Part shown: positions 34,242-42,167 of the stretch, in pieces
Layout of the letters: each line of letters begins with the position of its first letter
How positions within the stretch are numbered: the first letter of the stretch is position 1
NCBI RefSeq assembly: GCF_030758345.1
Contig: NZ_JAVAMO010000006.1
Location: 186,001-250,000, forward strand
From: Ruegeria discodermiae
Lineage (GTDB): Bacteria > Pseudomonadota > Alphaproteobacteria > Rhodobacterales > Rhodobacteraceae
Direction of reading: 5' to 3'
DNA length: 64,000 nt
The notes under the pieces: model-generated
Seen by the model: only the letters and a program-made list of their open reading frames with translations
What the model was told of the DNA's origin: nothing
Database searches by the model: none
Translations under genes and position numbers: made by a program

Positions 34242-34346
34242 GTAACAGAGGGTGTGTCAGCCTTGAGGTGGAATGCAGAACAGGTCTCCTTGTCCTTTTT
34301 GAACTCTCCTTAAGGTCAAGTTTCTGGTTCCCGAGTTGCGAAAGCG

Positions 34347-35024
34347 TCAAGCAAGGCCACGGCTCAACGCCCGCGCAGAGGCCACAACAACGGCGCGCGC
34401 TTTGGCAAGCGCTTCGCGGTTTAGCCTTTCGAGCGGCCCGGATACTGCAAGCGCCCCGTGAAACTGCCCGGTCGCGTCTATGATCGGTGCGGCGACGGCT
34501 GAAATATGGGGATTGCGTTCTCCTTGCGAAACGCAGCTCCCGTCGGCGTCCAGGCGTGCCCTGGCTGTGTCATCGCCGAGATGAAAGGCCGCCAGAACAT
34601 GCCCCGCCGCGCCCGATTGCATCGTCAGTCGCGCGCCTTCATCGAGATGGTGGCGAACAGGATCGGGCGAATTCTCGCGGTAAAGACACAGCCGTTCATC
34701 CTGATCGGGAACGTAGAAAGAGGCCGTTTCGCCGGTCTCTCTGACCAATTGGCGCAGCACCGGACGGACGGATTCGCCTAATTCGAAGTTGCGGCGGTAA
34801 AGCGCGCCGAGCCGCCATAGGGCCGGTCCGAGACGGAAACGCCGGTTCGGATCGCGTTTCAGATAGCCGTAACGCTCCAGCGACGCAGCGAGGCGACTCA
34901 CGTTGCTCTTGTAAAGACCTGTTTCCACTGAAATTTCCGTCAGGGTCAGCGCGGGTCGATCTTTCGAGAATGCCTCAAGAATTGACAGCGCCTTCTCGAC
35001 GGATTCAACACGTGGCTGTTTCAT
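34347..35024 (-). CDS. IclR-family transcriptional regulator
   Basis: A 225-residue regulator from ATG 35024 (MKQPRVESVEKAL); a TTG seven codons upstream is less likely. The N-terminal winged helix (about residues 5-65) includes LTLTEISVETGLYKSNVSRL, and the GAF-like effector domain ends with ISAVAAPIIDATGQFHGALAVSGPLERL, a standard IclR motif. It lies between two transcription units, divergent from the CoA-transferase gene and downstream in direction of none of the decayed genes, so it may govern both. IclR proteins commonly sense aromatic or short organic acids. Confidence 0.88.
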   Translation of the reverse strand: MKQPRVESVEKALSILEAFSKDRPALTLTEISVETGLYKSNVSRLAASLERYGYLKRDPNRRFRLGPALWRLGALYRRNFELGESVRPVLRQLVRETGETASFYVPDQDERLCLYRENSPDPVRHHLDEGARLTMQSGAAGHVLAAFHLGDDTARARLDADGSCVSQGERNPHISAVAAPIIDATGQFHGALAVSGPLERLNREALAKARAVVVASARALSRGLA

Positions 35025-35037
35025 TTGTTCTACTCTG

Positions 35038-35063
35038 CGCAACAAATCTCAGAGAAAGTTGCG
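35038..35063. promoter_or_regulatory. Candidate IclR operator in the iclR/CoA-transferase promoter
   Basis: CGCAAC (35038-35043) and GTTGCG (35058-35063) form an inverted repeat with a 14-base spacer, 14 bases upstream of iclR and 55 bases ahead of the CoA-transferase start. The half-site matches those at 34206-34241. Confidence 0.45.
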
Positions 35064-35118
35064 TTGAATGTGCCCGAATGTCTACCTGAAAAGGCAACGA
35101 ATACGCCGATGGAGCCAC

Positions 35119-36309
35119 ATGCGTCCGCTTTCCAATATCCGAGTTCTCGATTTGACAAACGTACTGGCAGGCCCGTTTGCCTGCCATCATCTGGCGCATC
35201 TTGGGGCCGAAGTGATCAAGGTCGAGGCCGCCGGGCGCGGCGATCTGGCCCGGCAATTGGGGGCCGATCCCGAGCTGAACAAGAAGGGTATGGGCGTTTC
35301 GTTTCTGGCCCAGAACGCGGGCAAGAAATCCGTCACGGTCAATCTCAAGCACCCGGACGGCAAGGCGCTGTTTCTGAAGCTGGCGAACACCGCCGATGTG
35401 GTGGTCGAGAATTTTCGCCCCGGTGTGATGAACCGTCTCGGGGTTGGCTATCAGGTCCTGAGCGAGATCAACCCGCGCCTGATTTACTGTGCGATTTCAG
35501 GCTTTGGTCAAGACGGGCCATGGGTCCATCGCCCGGCCTATGATCAGATCATTCAGGGCGCCTCCGGCGTGATGTCGATCACCGGAGTTAGCGACAGTGC
35601 GCCCCTGCGGGTGGGTTATCCGGTTGCCGATACAGTGGGCGGCATCACCGCCGCCTTCGCAATTACCGCAGCGCTGAACGGCAGTCCGCGCGGGTCCTTC
35701 ATCGACGTTTCGATGCTTGAATCGGTGCTCGCCACGATGGGTTGGGTGGTGTCAAACTACCTGATCGCCGGGGTCGTACCCACCGCGAATGGCAATGAAA
35801 ATGTGACCTCGGCACCCTCGGGCACCTTCGAGGCGGGTGATGGCCTGATCAACATCGCCGCCAACAAGGACGAGCAATGGGTGTTGCTGACCGACCATCT
35901 GGGGTTGGCCGAACTTCGCGCGCGGCCGGGCTATGCCACCCGCGAAGATCGCAAGAAAAACCGGCTGGCGTTGAAGGCCGAGCTGGAAACCGTCCTGAAA
36001 ACGCGGCCCGCGCGGGATTGGGCAAAGGAGCTGAACCGGATCGGCGTGCCGTCGGGCGCGGTTCTGACGGTCCCGGAGGTGCTGGAGATGCCGCAAGTCG
36101 CCGAGCGTGGTTTTCTGCACGGTTTCGAAAACGTACCTGGTGTGGAGCGCGATATTCAGGTCGCGACCACCGGCATCAAGATCGATGGCAGCGCGCCGGT
36201 GGTCGACACTCCGCCGCCCCTACTGGGTGAGCACAATGCTCAGATCTGGGGTGAGCTGGGCGTGACTGGCGAGACTCTGGAGGCACTGAAGAAGGATGGC
36301 GCGATATGA
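35119..36309 (+). CDS. Class III (CaiB/BaiF) CoA-transferase
   Basis: A 396-residue enzyme from ATG 35119 (MRPLSNIRVLDL) with GGAG eight bases upstream; the open frame back to 35068 is not conserved. The Rossmann-like start LDLTNVLAGPFACHHLAHLGAE has the family signature, and D171 in PVADTVGG matches the catalytic Asp that forms the mixed anhydride with the acid. It moves CoA from one acyl-CoA to a carboxylic acid. The stop overlaps the lyase gene by 4 bases, so the thioester made here is probably the lyase substrate. The acid is not identifiable. Confidence 0.9.
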   Translation: MRPLSNIRVLDLTNVLAGPFACHHLAHLGAEVIKVEAAGRGDLARQLGADPELNKKGMGVSFLAQNAGKKSVTVNLKHPDGKALFLKLANTADVVVENFRPGVMNRLGVGYQVLSEINPRLIYCAISGFGQDGPWVHRPAYDQIIQGASGVMSITGVSDSAPLRVGYPVADTVGGITAAFAITAALNGSPRGSFIDVSMLESVLATMGWVVSNYLIAGVVPTANGNENVTSAPSGTFEAGDGLINIAANKDEQWVLLTDHLGLAELRARPGYATREDRKKNRLALKAELETVLKTRPARDWAKELNRIGVPSGAVLTVPEVLEMPQVAERGFLHGFENVPGVERDIQVATTGIKIDGSAPVVDTPPPLLGEHNAQIWGELGVTGETLEALKKDGAI

Positions 36310-37130
36310 GCGAGACACAAAACGATGTCTCCGATTGGTGGCAAACGGAGATCATCGATATGGCGCCGGGCCAGATCCGGATTCGCGGTCATCCGATCGG
36401 GGATTTGATCGGCAACGTGACCTTTCCACAGATGATCTGGCTCATGACCCGCGGCGATGTCCCGTCCAAGGCGCAGGCGGAGCTTTTGGAATCCGCGCTG
36501 GTGGCAGCGGTGGATCACGGGCCACAAGCGCCATCGATTGCGGCCTCACGTATGGCGGTCACCTGCGGGCTGGGGTTGAACGGGGCGCTGGCCTCGGCGG
36601 TCAATATGCTGGATGACATCCACGGCGGGGCAGGCGAACAGGCGGTTGAACTCTATAGCTGGATCGACAATGCGGCTCAGACCGGTCAAGCGCTTGAAGC
36701 GGCGACCGGCGAAATGATCGATCGCTGGCAGGCAGAGCGCACGAAATTTATCCCCGGTTTCGGACACCGTTTTCACAAACCGGTGGACCCACGCGCGCCA
36801 CGTCTGCTGGGCCTGGTCGATGAGGCCGCGCAGACGGGCACGGTCACTGGCCGTTATGCGGAGATCGGCCGCGCCATCCAACATGTGCTCAACACCCGTA
36901 AAGGCAAGCCGGTACCGATGAATATTGATGGTGCCACAGCGGTGATTTATGCGGAGCTGGGCTTTGCCGGGCCATTGGCGCGCGGGCTCTTTTGCCTCTC
37001 GCGTTCAGTCGGGATCATCGCTCATGCCTGGGAGCAGATGAACCAGGGCGGGCGCAACAAGGGACCGACCCCACCGTCCTACCGATGGACCTATAGCGGC
37101 CCGCGTCCCATCGACCTGAAGGGTGATTGA
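36306..37130 (+). CDS. Citryl-CoA-lyase-like enzyme (citrate synthase fold)
   Basis: A 274-residue single-domain member of the citrate synthase superfamily, much shorter than citrate synthase (about 430). The three catalytic residues are kept: H106 in DDIHGGAGEQ, H154 in GFGHRFHK and D208 in MNIDGA; H71 in VDHG is also conserved. Such proteins cleave or form 3-hydroxy-3-methyl or citryl-type CoA thioesters, as in the citryl-CoA lyase of reductive TCA cycles. Pairing with a CoA-transferase suggests activation of a 2- or 3-hydroxy acid followed by retro-aldol/Claisen cleavage to acetyl-CoA or propionyl-CoA plus a keto acid. That direction is inferred. Confidence 0.85.
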   Translation: MSETQNDVSDWWQTEIIDMAPGQIRIRGHPIGDLIGNVTFPQMIWLMTRGDVPSKAQAELLESALVAAVDHGPQAPSIAASRMAVTCGLGLNGALASAVNMLDDIHGGAGEQAVELYSWIDNAAQTGQALEAATGEMIDRWQAERTKFIPGFGHRFHKPVDPRAPRLLGLVDEAAQTGTVTGRYAEIGRAIQHVLNTRKGKPVPMNIDGATAVIYAELGFAGPLARGLFCLSRSVGIIAHAWEQMNQGGRNKGPTPPSYRWTYSGPRPIDLKGD

Positions 37131-37265
37131 GGGTCGATAGAGTTTTGGGCCGCGATGGAGCGGGTACCTTGTCCATTCGGCAAAAACATCCCGGACCGCG
37201 ACGCAGAGCCTCGCAAATTCCGCAATGGCTGCCTATCTTGGCGTCGAATAGTCAGAGGCAGCGGT

Positions 37266-38681
37266 TTGGTTCTATCTTCAATTGCCGACACTTTGGTGCG
37301 CGGTGTGGAAAATGCCGGGGATGCGGTCTCCGAGGCGCTGTTTGAACCGGTGATCCGGCTGGGCGTGACCGGGTTGGCGCGGTCGGGCAAGACGGTGTTC
37401 ATCACATCACTCGTATCCAATCTGCTGGACCGGGCGCGAATGACCGGCCTTGCGGCCGCACAGGAAGGCCGGATCGAGGCCGCTTATTTGCAGCCGCAGC
37501 CGGACGACACCGTGCCGCGTTTCGATTATGAGACCCATCTGGCGGCGCTCACCTCGGATGCGCCGCGCTGGCCGGACAGCACGCGGGCGGTATCGGAACT
37601 GCGCCTGTCGCTCAGGGTGCGGCCATCGGGCCTGCTCTCGGGGCTGTCGGGGCCGCGCACGGTTCATATCGATATTGTCGATTATCCCGGCGAATGGCTG
37701 CTGGATCTGGCGCTGCTGGAAAGATCTTATGCCGATTGGTCGCAGGAGGTTTTGACCCGCATCCGGTCGCGCGATTGCGCGGCGGGCTTCCTTGCGCATC
37801 TGCAGGATGTCGCGCCCAAGGCTGAGCATGCTGAGCCGGTCGCGCAGGCCCTGGCGCGTAACTTTGCCGACTATCTTGTCGCGGCGCGCGATCAGGGCCA
37901 TTACGACTGCACGCCCGGTCGGTTCCTGCTGCCCGGCGATCTTGAAGGCTCGCCGGTTCTGACCTTCGCGCCACTGCCGGTCGACGGGCTCGCGCCCCGC
38001 AAATCGCTGCATCGCGAGATGGAGCGGCGGTTCGAGGCCTATAAATCACAGGTGGTAAAGCCGTTTTTCCGCGATCACTTCGCCCGTATCGACCGGCAGG
38101 TCGTGTTGGTCGATGCGCTGGGTGCGATCCATCGCGGCCCGCGCGCTGTCGAGGATCTACGGCGCGGGATGGGCGATATCCTCTCGGCTTTTCGACCGGG
38201 TCGCAACGCCTGGCTGTCGCGTTTGCTGTTGGGCAAACGGGTTGAAAAGATTCTGTTTGCGGCCACCAAGGCCGATCATCTGCATCACAGCCAGCATCCC
38301 CGCCTGACCGCGATCATCGAGGCGATGACGCGTGAGGCGCGCGACCGCGCCCGCTTTGCCGGTAGCGAGACGGCGGCGCTGTCCATGGCCTCGCTAAGGG
38401 CCACGACTGAAGAGATGCGCGCGCATGAGGGCCGTGAATTGCCCTGCGTGCGGGGACAGCTGCTGGAAAGCGGCAAACAGGCGGCCTTCTATCCCGGTGA
38501 TTTGCCCGAAGATCCCTCGCATCTGCTAGGGCCAGCACGGGACGGTGCCAGCGAATGGCTTTCGGGCGATTATGAGGTGATGAGTTTTGCCCCGGCGCGC
38601 CTGACGCTCAGACCGGGCGAGGGGCCGCCCCATATCCGGCTGGACCGGGCGGCGCAATTCTTGATCGGTGACCGGCTATGA
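37266..38681 (+). CDS. ycjX: YcjX-family P-loop protein (DUF463)
   Basis: A 471-residue predicted ATP/GTPase. I place the start at TTG 37266, where the family N-terminus begins (VLSSIADTLVRGVE), because the 37 codons before it (from 37155) are not conserved. The Walker A motif GLARSGKT is at residues 36-43, followed by the conserved FITSLVSNLL helix; IDIVDYPGEWLLDL provides the switch/Walker B region. YcjX proteins act at the membrane in stress responses with YcjF; the mechanism is unknown. It overlaps the acetyltransferase gene by 4 bases. Confidence 0.88.
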   Translation: MVLSSIADTLVRGVENAGDAVSEALFEPVIRLGVTGLARSGKTVFITSLVSNLLDRARMTGLAAAQEGRIEAAYLQPQPDDTVPRFDYETHLAALTSDAPRWPDSTRAVSELRLSLRVRPSGLLSGLSGPRTVHIDIVDYPGEWLLDLALLERSYADWSQEVLTRIRSRDCAAGFLAHLQDVAPKAEHAEPVAQALARNFADYLVAARDQGHYDCTPGRFLLPGDLEGSPVLTFAPLPVDGLAPRKSLHREMERRFEAYKSQVVKPFFRDHFARIDRQVVLVDALGAIHRGPRAVEDLRRGMGDILSAFRPGRNAWLSRLLLGKRVEKILFAATKADHLHHSQHPRLTAIIEAMTREARDRARFAGSETAALSMASLRATTEEMRAHEGRELPCVRGQLLESGKQAAFYPGDLPEDPSHLLGPARDGASEWLSGDYEVMSFAPARLTLRPGEGPPHIRLDRAAQFLIGDRL

Positions 38682-39130
38682 GCGTGGTGCTGCGACCGGC
38701 GCGGCTGACCGATGCCGGGCGGTGTGGGGACATCCTGCACGGCTTCACGCGCGACAATCACTGGATGCCCGACCTGCACAGCGCGGCGGAAACCATTGCC
38801 TTTTGCGGGACGATGATCGCGCGACGCTGGGTCACAGTGGCCGAGTTGGAGGGCAGGGTCGAAGGGTTTTTGGCCCGCGATGGCGCGCTGATCCACTCGC
38901 TTTACCTGTCGCGACACAGTCGCGGACAGGGCATCGGCGCGCGTTTGCTTGCAACCGCCAAGGCGCAAAGCGACCTGCTGGAGCTGTTTGCCTTTCAAGC
39001 CAATCCCGGTGCGGCGCGCTTCTATCGGCGCGAGGGGTTCAGCGAGGCGGCCCGCAGCGATGGCCGTGACAATGACGAGAAGCTGCCCGATATCAAGTTC
39101 ATCTGGTCCAGAGAGGCAACAAAGACATGA
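38678..39130 (+). CDS. GNAT-family N-acetyltransferase
   Basis: A 150-residue acetyltransferase. The acetyl-CoA loop is SRGQGIGARLLATAKAQ at about residues 69-86 (Q/R-x-x-G-x-G/A pattern), followed by the NPGAARFYRREGF segment with the usual catalytic Tyr. It is sandwiched between ycjX and the ycjF-like gene with 4-base overlaps on both sides, so the three are one translational unit. The substrate (small molecule or protein) is unknown; a link to the YcjX/YcjF pair is suggested only by position. Confidence 0.88.
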   Translation: MSVVLRPARLTDAGRCGDILHGFTRDNHWMPDLHSAAETIAFCGTMIARRWVTVAELEGRVEGFLARDGALIHSLYLSRHSRGQGIGARLLATAKAQSDLLELFAFQANPGAARFYRREGFSEAARSDGRDNDEKLPDIKFIWSREATKT

Positions 39131-40113
39131 CCAAAGGCCCGGTCCTGATCGATCTCGAAGACGAGGACACCCCTGCGCCCAGCGTCGCCGACGCGCCGCC
39201 CGTTCCCGATGCCGGGGCAGGGCGCGCCATGCAGGTGGCGGCCCAGGTCGTCGCGCGACGACCGTCGCGTCTGGCGCGCTGGTTCTGGGGGCTGCTGCTG
39301 ACGGTGATCGGCGCGATGGTCTCCATCGCGGCCTGGGACTTTGTCAACAACCTGCTGCTGCGCATGCCTCTTTTGGGCTGGGTGGTTTCGGGCATGCTTG
39401 CGGCGCTGGTTCTGGTCTGCTTGATCCTGGTGATCCGCGAATTGGCGGCGCTGGGCCGGTTGCGCCGCGTCGACGGGTTGCGGCAGGCCGCCGTGCAGGC
39501 TTTGGCCGAACACGACCTGACCCAGGCGCGGGCGGTCGGCGACCGGATCGACAAGCTTTATCAAGGGCGCGAGGATACGCGTTGGGGCCTGCAAAGCCTG
39601 GCCGAGCGCAAGGCGGACCAGTTCGATGCCGATGCCATGATGCAGCTGATCGAGGATGAGGTGCTGGCCCCGCTCGATGACGCTGCCAGCCGCGAGGTCG
39701 AAAACGCCGCCCGTCAGGTTGCGACGGTCACGGCCCTGGTTCCGCTGGCGCTTGCCGATGTGCTGACGGCGCTGACCGCCTCATTGCGGATGATCCGCCG
39801 CATTGCCGAGATTTATGGCGGGCGCGCCGGGCTGTTGGGCAGCTGGCGACTGACCCGCGCGGTCTTTGCGCATCTGGTGGCCACCGGCGCAGTGGCCGTC
39901 GGCGATGACCTGCTGGAGCCGCTTCTGGGCGGCTCACTGCTCAGCAAACTCTCGCGCCGCTTTGGCGAAGGTCTGGTCAACGGCGCGCTCAGCGCGCGCG
40001 TCGGCGTCGCTGCGATGGAGGTCTGCCGACCGTTGCCCTTCTCGGACCGCCACAAACCCTCGGTCCGCGGGATCATCAAGCGGGCGCTCAGCAGCCTCTT
40101 TTCCCGAAACTGA
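39127..40113 (+). CDS. YcjF-like membrane protein (TIGR01620/DUF697)
   Basis: A 328-residue inner-membrane protein. An acidic, proline-rich N-terminus (1-40) is followed by two close membrane helices (about 50-70 and 80-105: LLLTVIGAMVSIAAWDF and LAALVLVCLILVIREL), then a helical DUF697 domain (about 150-300) with an amphipathic segment ALADVLTALTASLRMIRRIAE. This is the usual partner of YcjX. The role in envelope stress is inferred from the family. Confidence 0.87.
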   Translation: MTKGPVLIDLEDEDTPAPSVADAPPVPDAGAGRAMQVAAQVVARRPSRLARWFWGLLLTVIGAMVSIAAWDFVNNLLLRMPLLGWVVSGMLAALVLVCLILVIRELAALGRLRRVDGLRQAAVQALAEHDLTQARAVGDRIDKLYQGREDTRWGLQSLAERKADQFDADAMMQLIEDEVLAPLDDAASREVENAARQVATVTALVPLALADVLTALTASLRMIRRIAEIYGGRAGLLGSWRLTRAVFAHLVATGAVAVGDDLLEPLLGGSLLSKLSRRFGEGLVNGALSARVGVAAMEVCRPLPFSDRHKPSVRGIIKRALSSLFSRN

Positions 40114-40210
40114 TCTTGTGCCCCGATGTCGCGCCGAGCGTTATATGGGTTTCCGGCGGCTCGCAGGTCTGTAGGATCGCGGGACGATCTGCCTGATCCG
40201 AGGTGACGCA

Positions 40211-41506
40211 TTGACCGCACATGTTCTGGTTCTGGGGGCCTACGGGTTCATCGGCAGCGCCGTTGTCAGAGCGCTGCAAGAGCGGAATTTGCGAGTCACC
40301 GGGCTGGTGCGTAATCGGCGTGTTGCGGCCCGGGTTCTCCCCAATGTCCCTATCAGGGTCGCTGATCTCAGGGCGCTGACGGACGCCTCCGGCTGGTCCG
40401 GCCTGCTGTCTGATATCGATGTCGTGGTCAATTGCGCCGGTGCGCTGCAGGATGGCGGCGGCGATGATCTGGAAGCTGTGCACCATCTTGCCATCGCAGC
40501 ACTGGGTGCGGCCTGCGCCGAGCGCGACATTGCTGTGGTTCAGGTCTCTGCTGTTGGTGCCGACCCTCAAGCGCCCACCGTGTTTATGCAAAGCAAGGCG
40601 CGCGGAGATGCGGCGTTGCGCCGATCCGGTGTTTCGCTGCACCTGCTGCGGCCCGGTCTCGTGATTGGGCAGAGCGCCTATGGCGGAACGGCGCTGCTGC
40701 GAATGCTGGCGGCTGTGCCTTTGCTTCAACCCCTTGCGCTGGGACGGGTTCCGATCCAATGCGTCGGGCTGAGCGACCTGTGCCGCGTGATCACAGACGC
40801 GATTGAGGGGCAGCTCGCGCCGGGGTGTTATGATCTGGTCGAAGCCCATCCGCGCGATTTGGCCGGGGTCGTGGCGTCAACACGCGAATGGCTAGGGTTT
40901 GAACCGGCCAGATATGTGATCGAGATGCCGGGCTGGTTCACCGGAGGGGCATCGCGTATCGCCGATCTACTGGGCCATCTGGGGTGGCGCTCGCCCCTGC
41001 GCAGCACGGCGTTGACGGTGCTGCGCGATGGGATCACCGGTGATCCGAGCGCTTATGCGGCGACCGGAGGGCATATCCGGCCGCTGCCCGAAATCTATGC
41101 AAGCCAGGACTGCACCCGGGCCGAGCGTCAGGAGGCCCGACTTTCGTTGCTGATGCCACTGATTCTGGCCGTGCTCTGCATCTTCTGGTGCATCTCGGGA
41201 GTGATTGGCCTGTTCCGGATCAACGCCGCTGCCGACGTCTTGCGCCAGGCCGGTTGGGGGTCATCGCTTGCGGTGGCGTCGGTTCTGTTCTGGTCCCTTG
41301 CTGATCTGGCTCTGGGGGCAGGGCTTTTGCTGCGGCGTTGGGCCGCGCTGGCCTGCATCGGACAGGTCGCGGTCTCAAGCGCCTACCTCTTGGCCGCAAC
41401 CTTTGTCGTGCCGCGGCTTTGGGCAGACCCGCTGGGTCCCCTGGTCAAGATCCTGCCTGCTGCGATGCTGTCGGTCATACTCTACACCCTGCTGGAGGAC
41501 CGATGA
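40211..41506 (+). CDS. NAD(P)-binding SDR-like protein fused to a DoxX-like membrane domain
   Basis: A 431-residue two-part protein starting at TTG 40211 after GAGGTG. Residues 1-290 form an atypical SDR/NmrA-like Rossmann domain with GAYGFIGSAVV (9-19) and VNCAGALQ. Residues about 312-430 hold four hydrophobic helices of the DoxX-like type. Such fusions occur widely in alphaproteobacteria but have no assigned reaction; a quinone- or lipid-linked substrate at the membrane is plausible. The stop overlaps the DUF2269 gene by 4 bases. Confidence 0.82.
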   Translation: MTAHVLVLGAYGFIGSAVVRALQERNLRVTGLVRNRRVAARVLPNVPIRVADLRALTDASGWSGLLSDIDVVVNCAGALQDGGGDDLEAVHHLAIAALGAACAERDIAVVQVSAVGADPQAPTVFMQSKARGDAALRRSGVSLHLLRPGLVIGQSAYGGTALLRMLAAVPLLQPLALGRVPIQCVGLSDLCRVITDAIEGQLAPGCYDLVEAHPRDLAGVVASTREWLGFEPARYVIEMPGWFTGGASRIADLLGHLGWRSPLRSTALTVLRDGITGDPSAYAATGGHIRPLPEIYASQDCTRAERQEARLSLLMPLILAVLCIFWCISGVIGLFRINAAADVLRQAGWGSSLAVASVLFWSLADLALGAGLLLRRWAALACIGQVAVSSAYLLAATFVVPRLWADPLGPLVKILPAAMLSVILYTLLEDR

Positions 41507-41988
41507 TCGAGCCCGACCTCATCCTGCGCTGGCTGCATGTGATCGGGGCCTGCGTCTTGCTTGGAACCGGGGCGGGAATCGCTTTTTTCATGCTGATGGC
41601 GGTGCGCAGCCGTATCCCTGCCGTGATCGCCCAGGTGGCGGCGTGGGTGGTAATTGCGGATCTGATCTTCACCGCGACCGCCGTGATCGCGCAGCCGGTA
41701 ACGGGCATATTGCTGGCCCACGAGCTGGGCTGGGACCTGACCGAAGGATGGCTTTTGCTCTCGATCGGGCTTTATGCCTTCACCGGTGCGTTCTGGCTGC
41801 CGGTTGTCTGGATACAGCTCCGTCTTCGCGACCTCGCGCGTGTCGCCGCGGCGCAGGGCGCGCCCTTGCCACCAGCGTTCGATCAGCTCTACCGCATCTG
41901 GTTTCTCTGTGGCATCCCGGCATTCTTCGCGGTGCTGGCAATCATCTGGTTGATGCTTGCGCGGCCAGATATCCCGCTCTGGAAGTGA
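41503..41988 (+). CDS. DUF2269-family membrane protein
   Basis: A 161-residue protein from ATG 41503 (MIEPDLILRWLHVIGACVLLG), the start set by the ATGA overlap. Four membrane helices are visible (about 7-30, 42-65, 77-97 and 130-152). H13 in RWLHVIGA and other histidines facing the membrane resemble cytochrome-b-like small integral proteins, though haem binding is only a guess. Coupled translation with the SDR-DoxX protein suggests a joint complex. Confidence 0.82.
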   Translation: MIEPDLILRWLHVIGACVLLGTGAGIAFFMLMAVRSRIPAVIAQVAAWVVIADLIFTATAVIAQPVTGILLAHELGWDLTEGWLLLSIGLYAFTGAFWLPVVWIQLRLRDLARVAAAQGAPLPPAFDQLYRIWFLCGIPAFFAVLAIIWLMLARPDIPLWK

Positions 41989-42071
41989 ATGTGACCGCTT
42001 TACCCCGGTTGGAACCCGCCATATAAGGCGGCCATGTCCTGTCTGAAGGCCATCATTATTCGAATTACGAC

Positions 42072-42101
42072 CCCGGCGCTCTGATCTGACGAGACGCCGG
42101 G
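42072..42101 (+). repeat. Stem-loop in the ileS leader
   Basis: CCCGGCG (42072-42078) and CGCCGGG (42095-42101) pair with a 16-base loop, between the DUF2269 stop and the ileS start. It may end the upstream transcript; no U-run follows. Confidence 0.35.
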
Positions 42102-42167
42102 CAAAGGTGTTTGAGACCTCGCACCGACCCAACATCCGACCATATGCCATCGACAAGGACGCCACCC

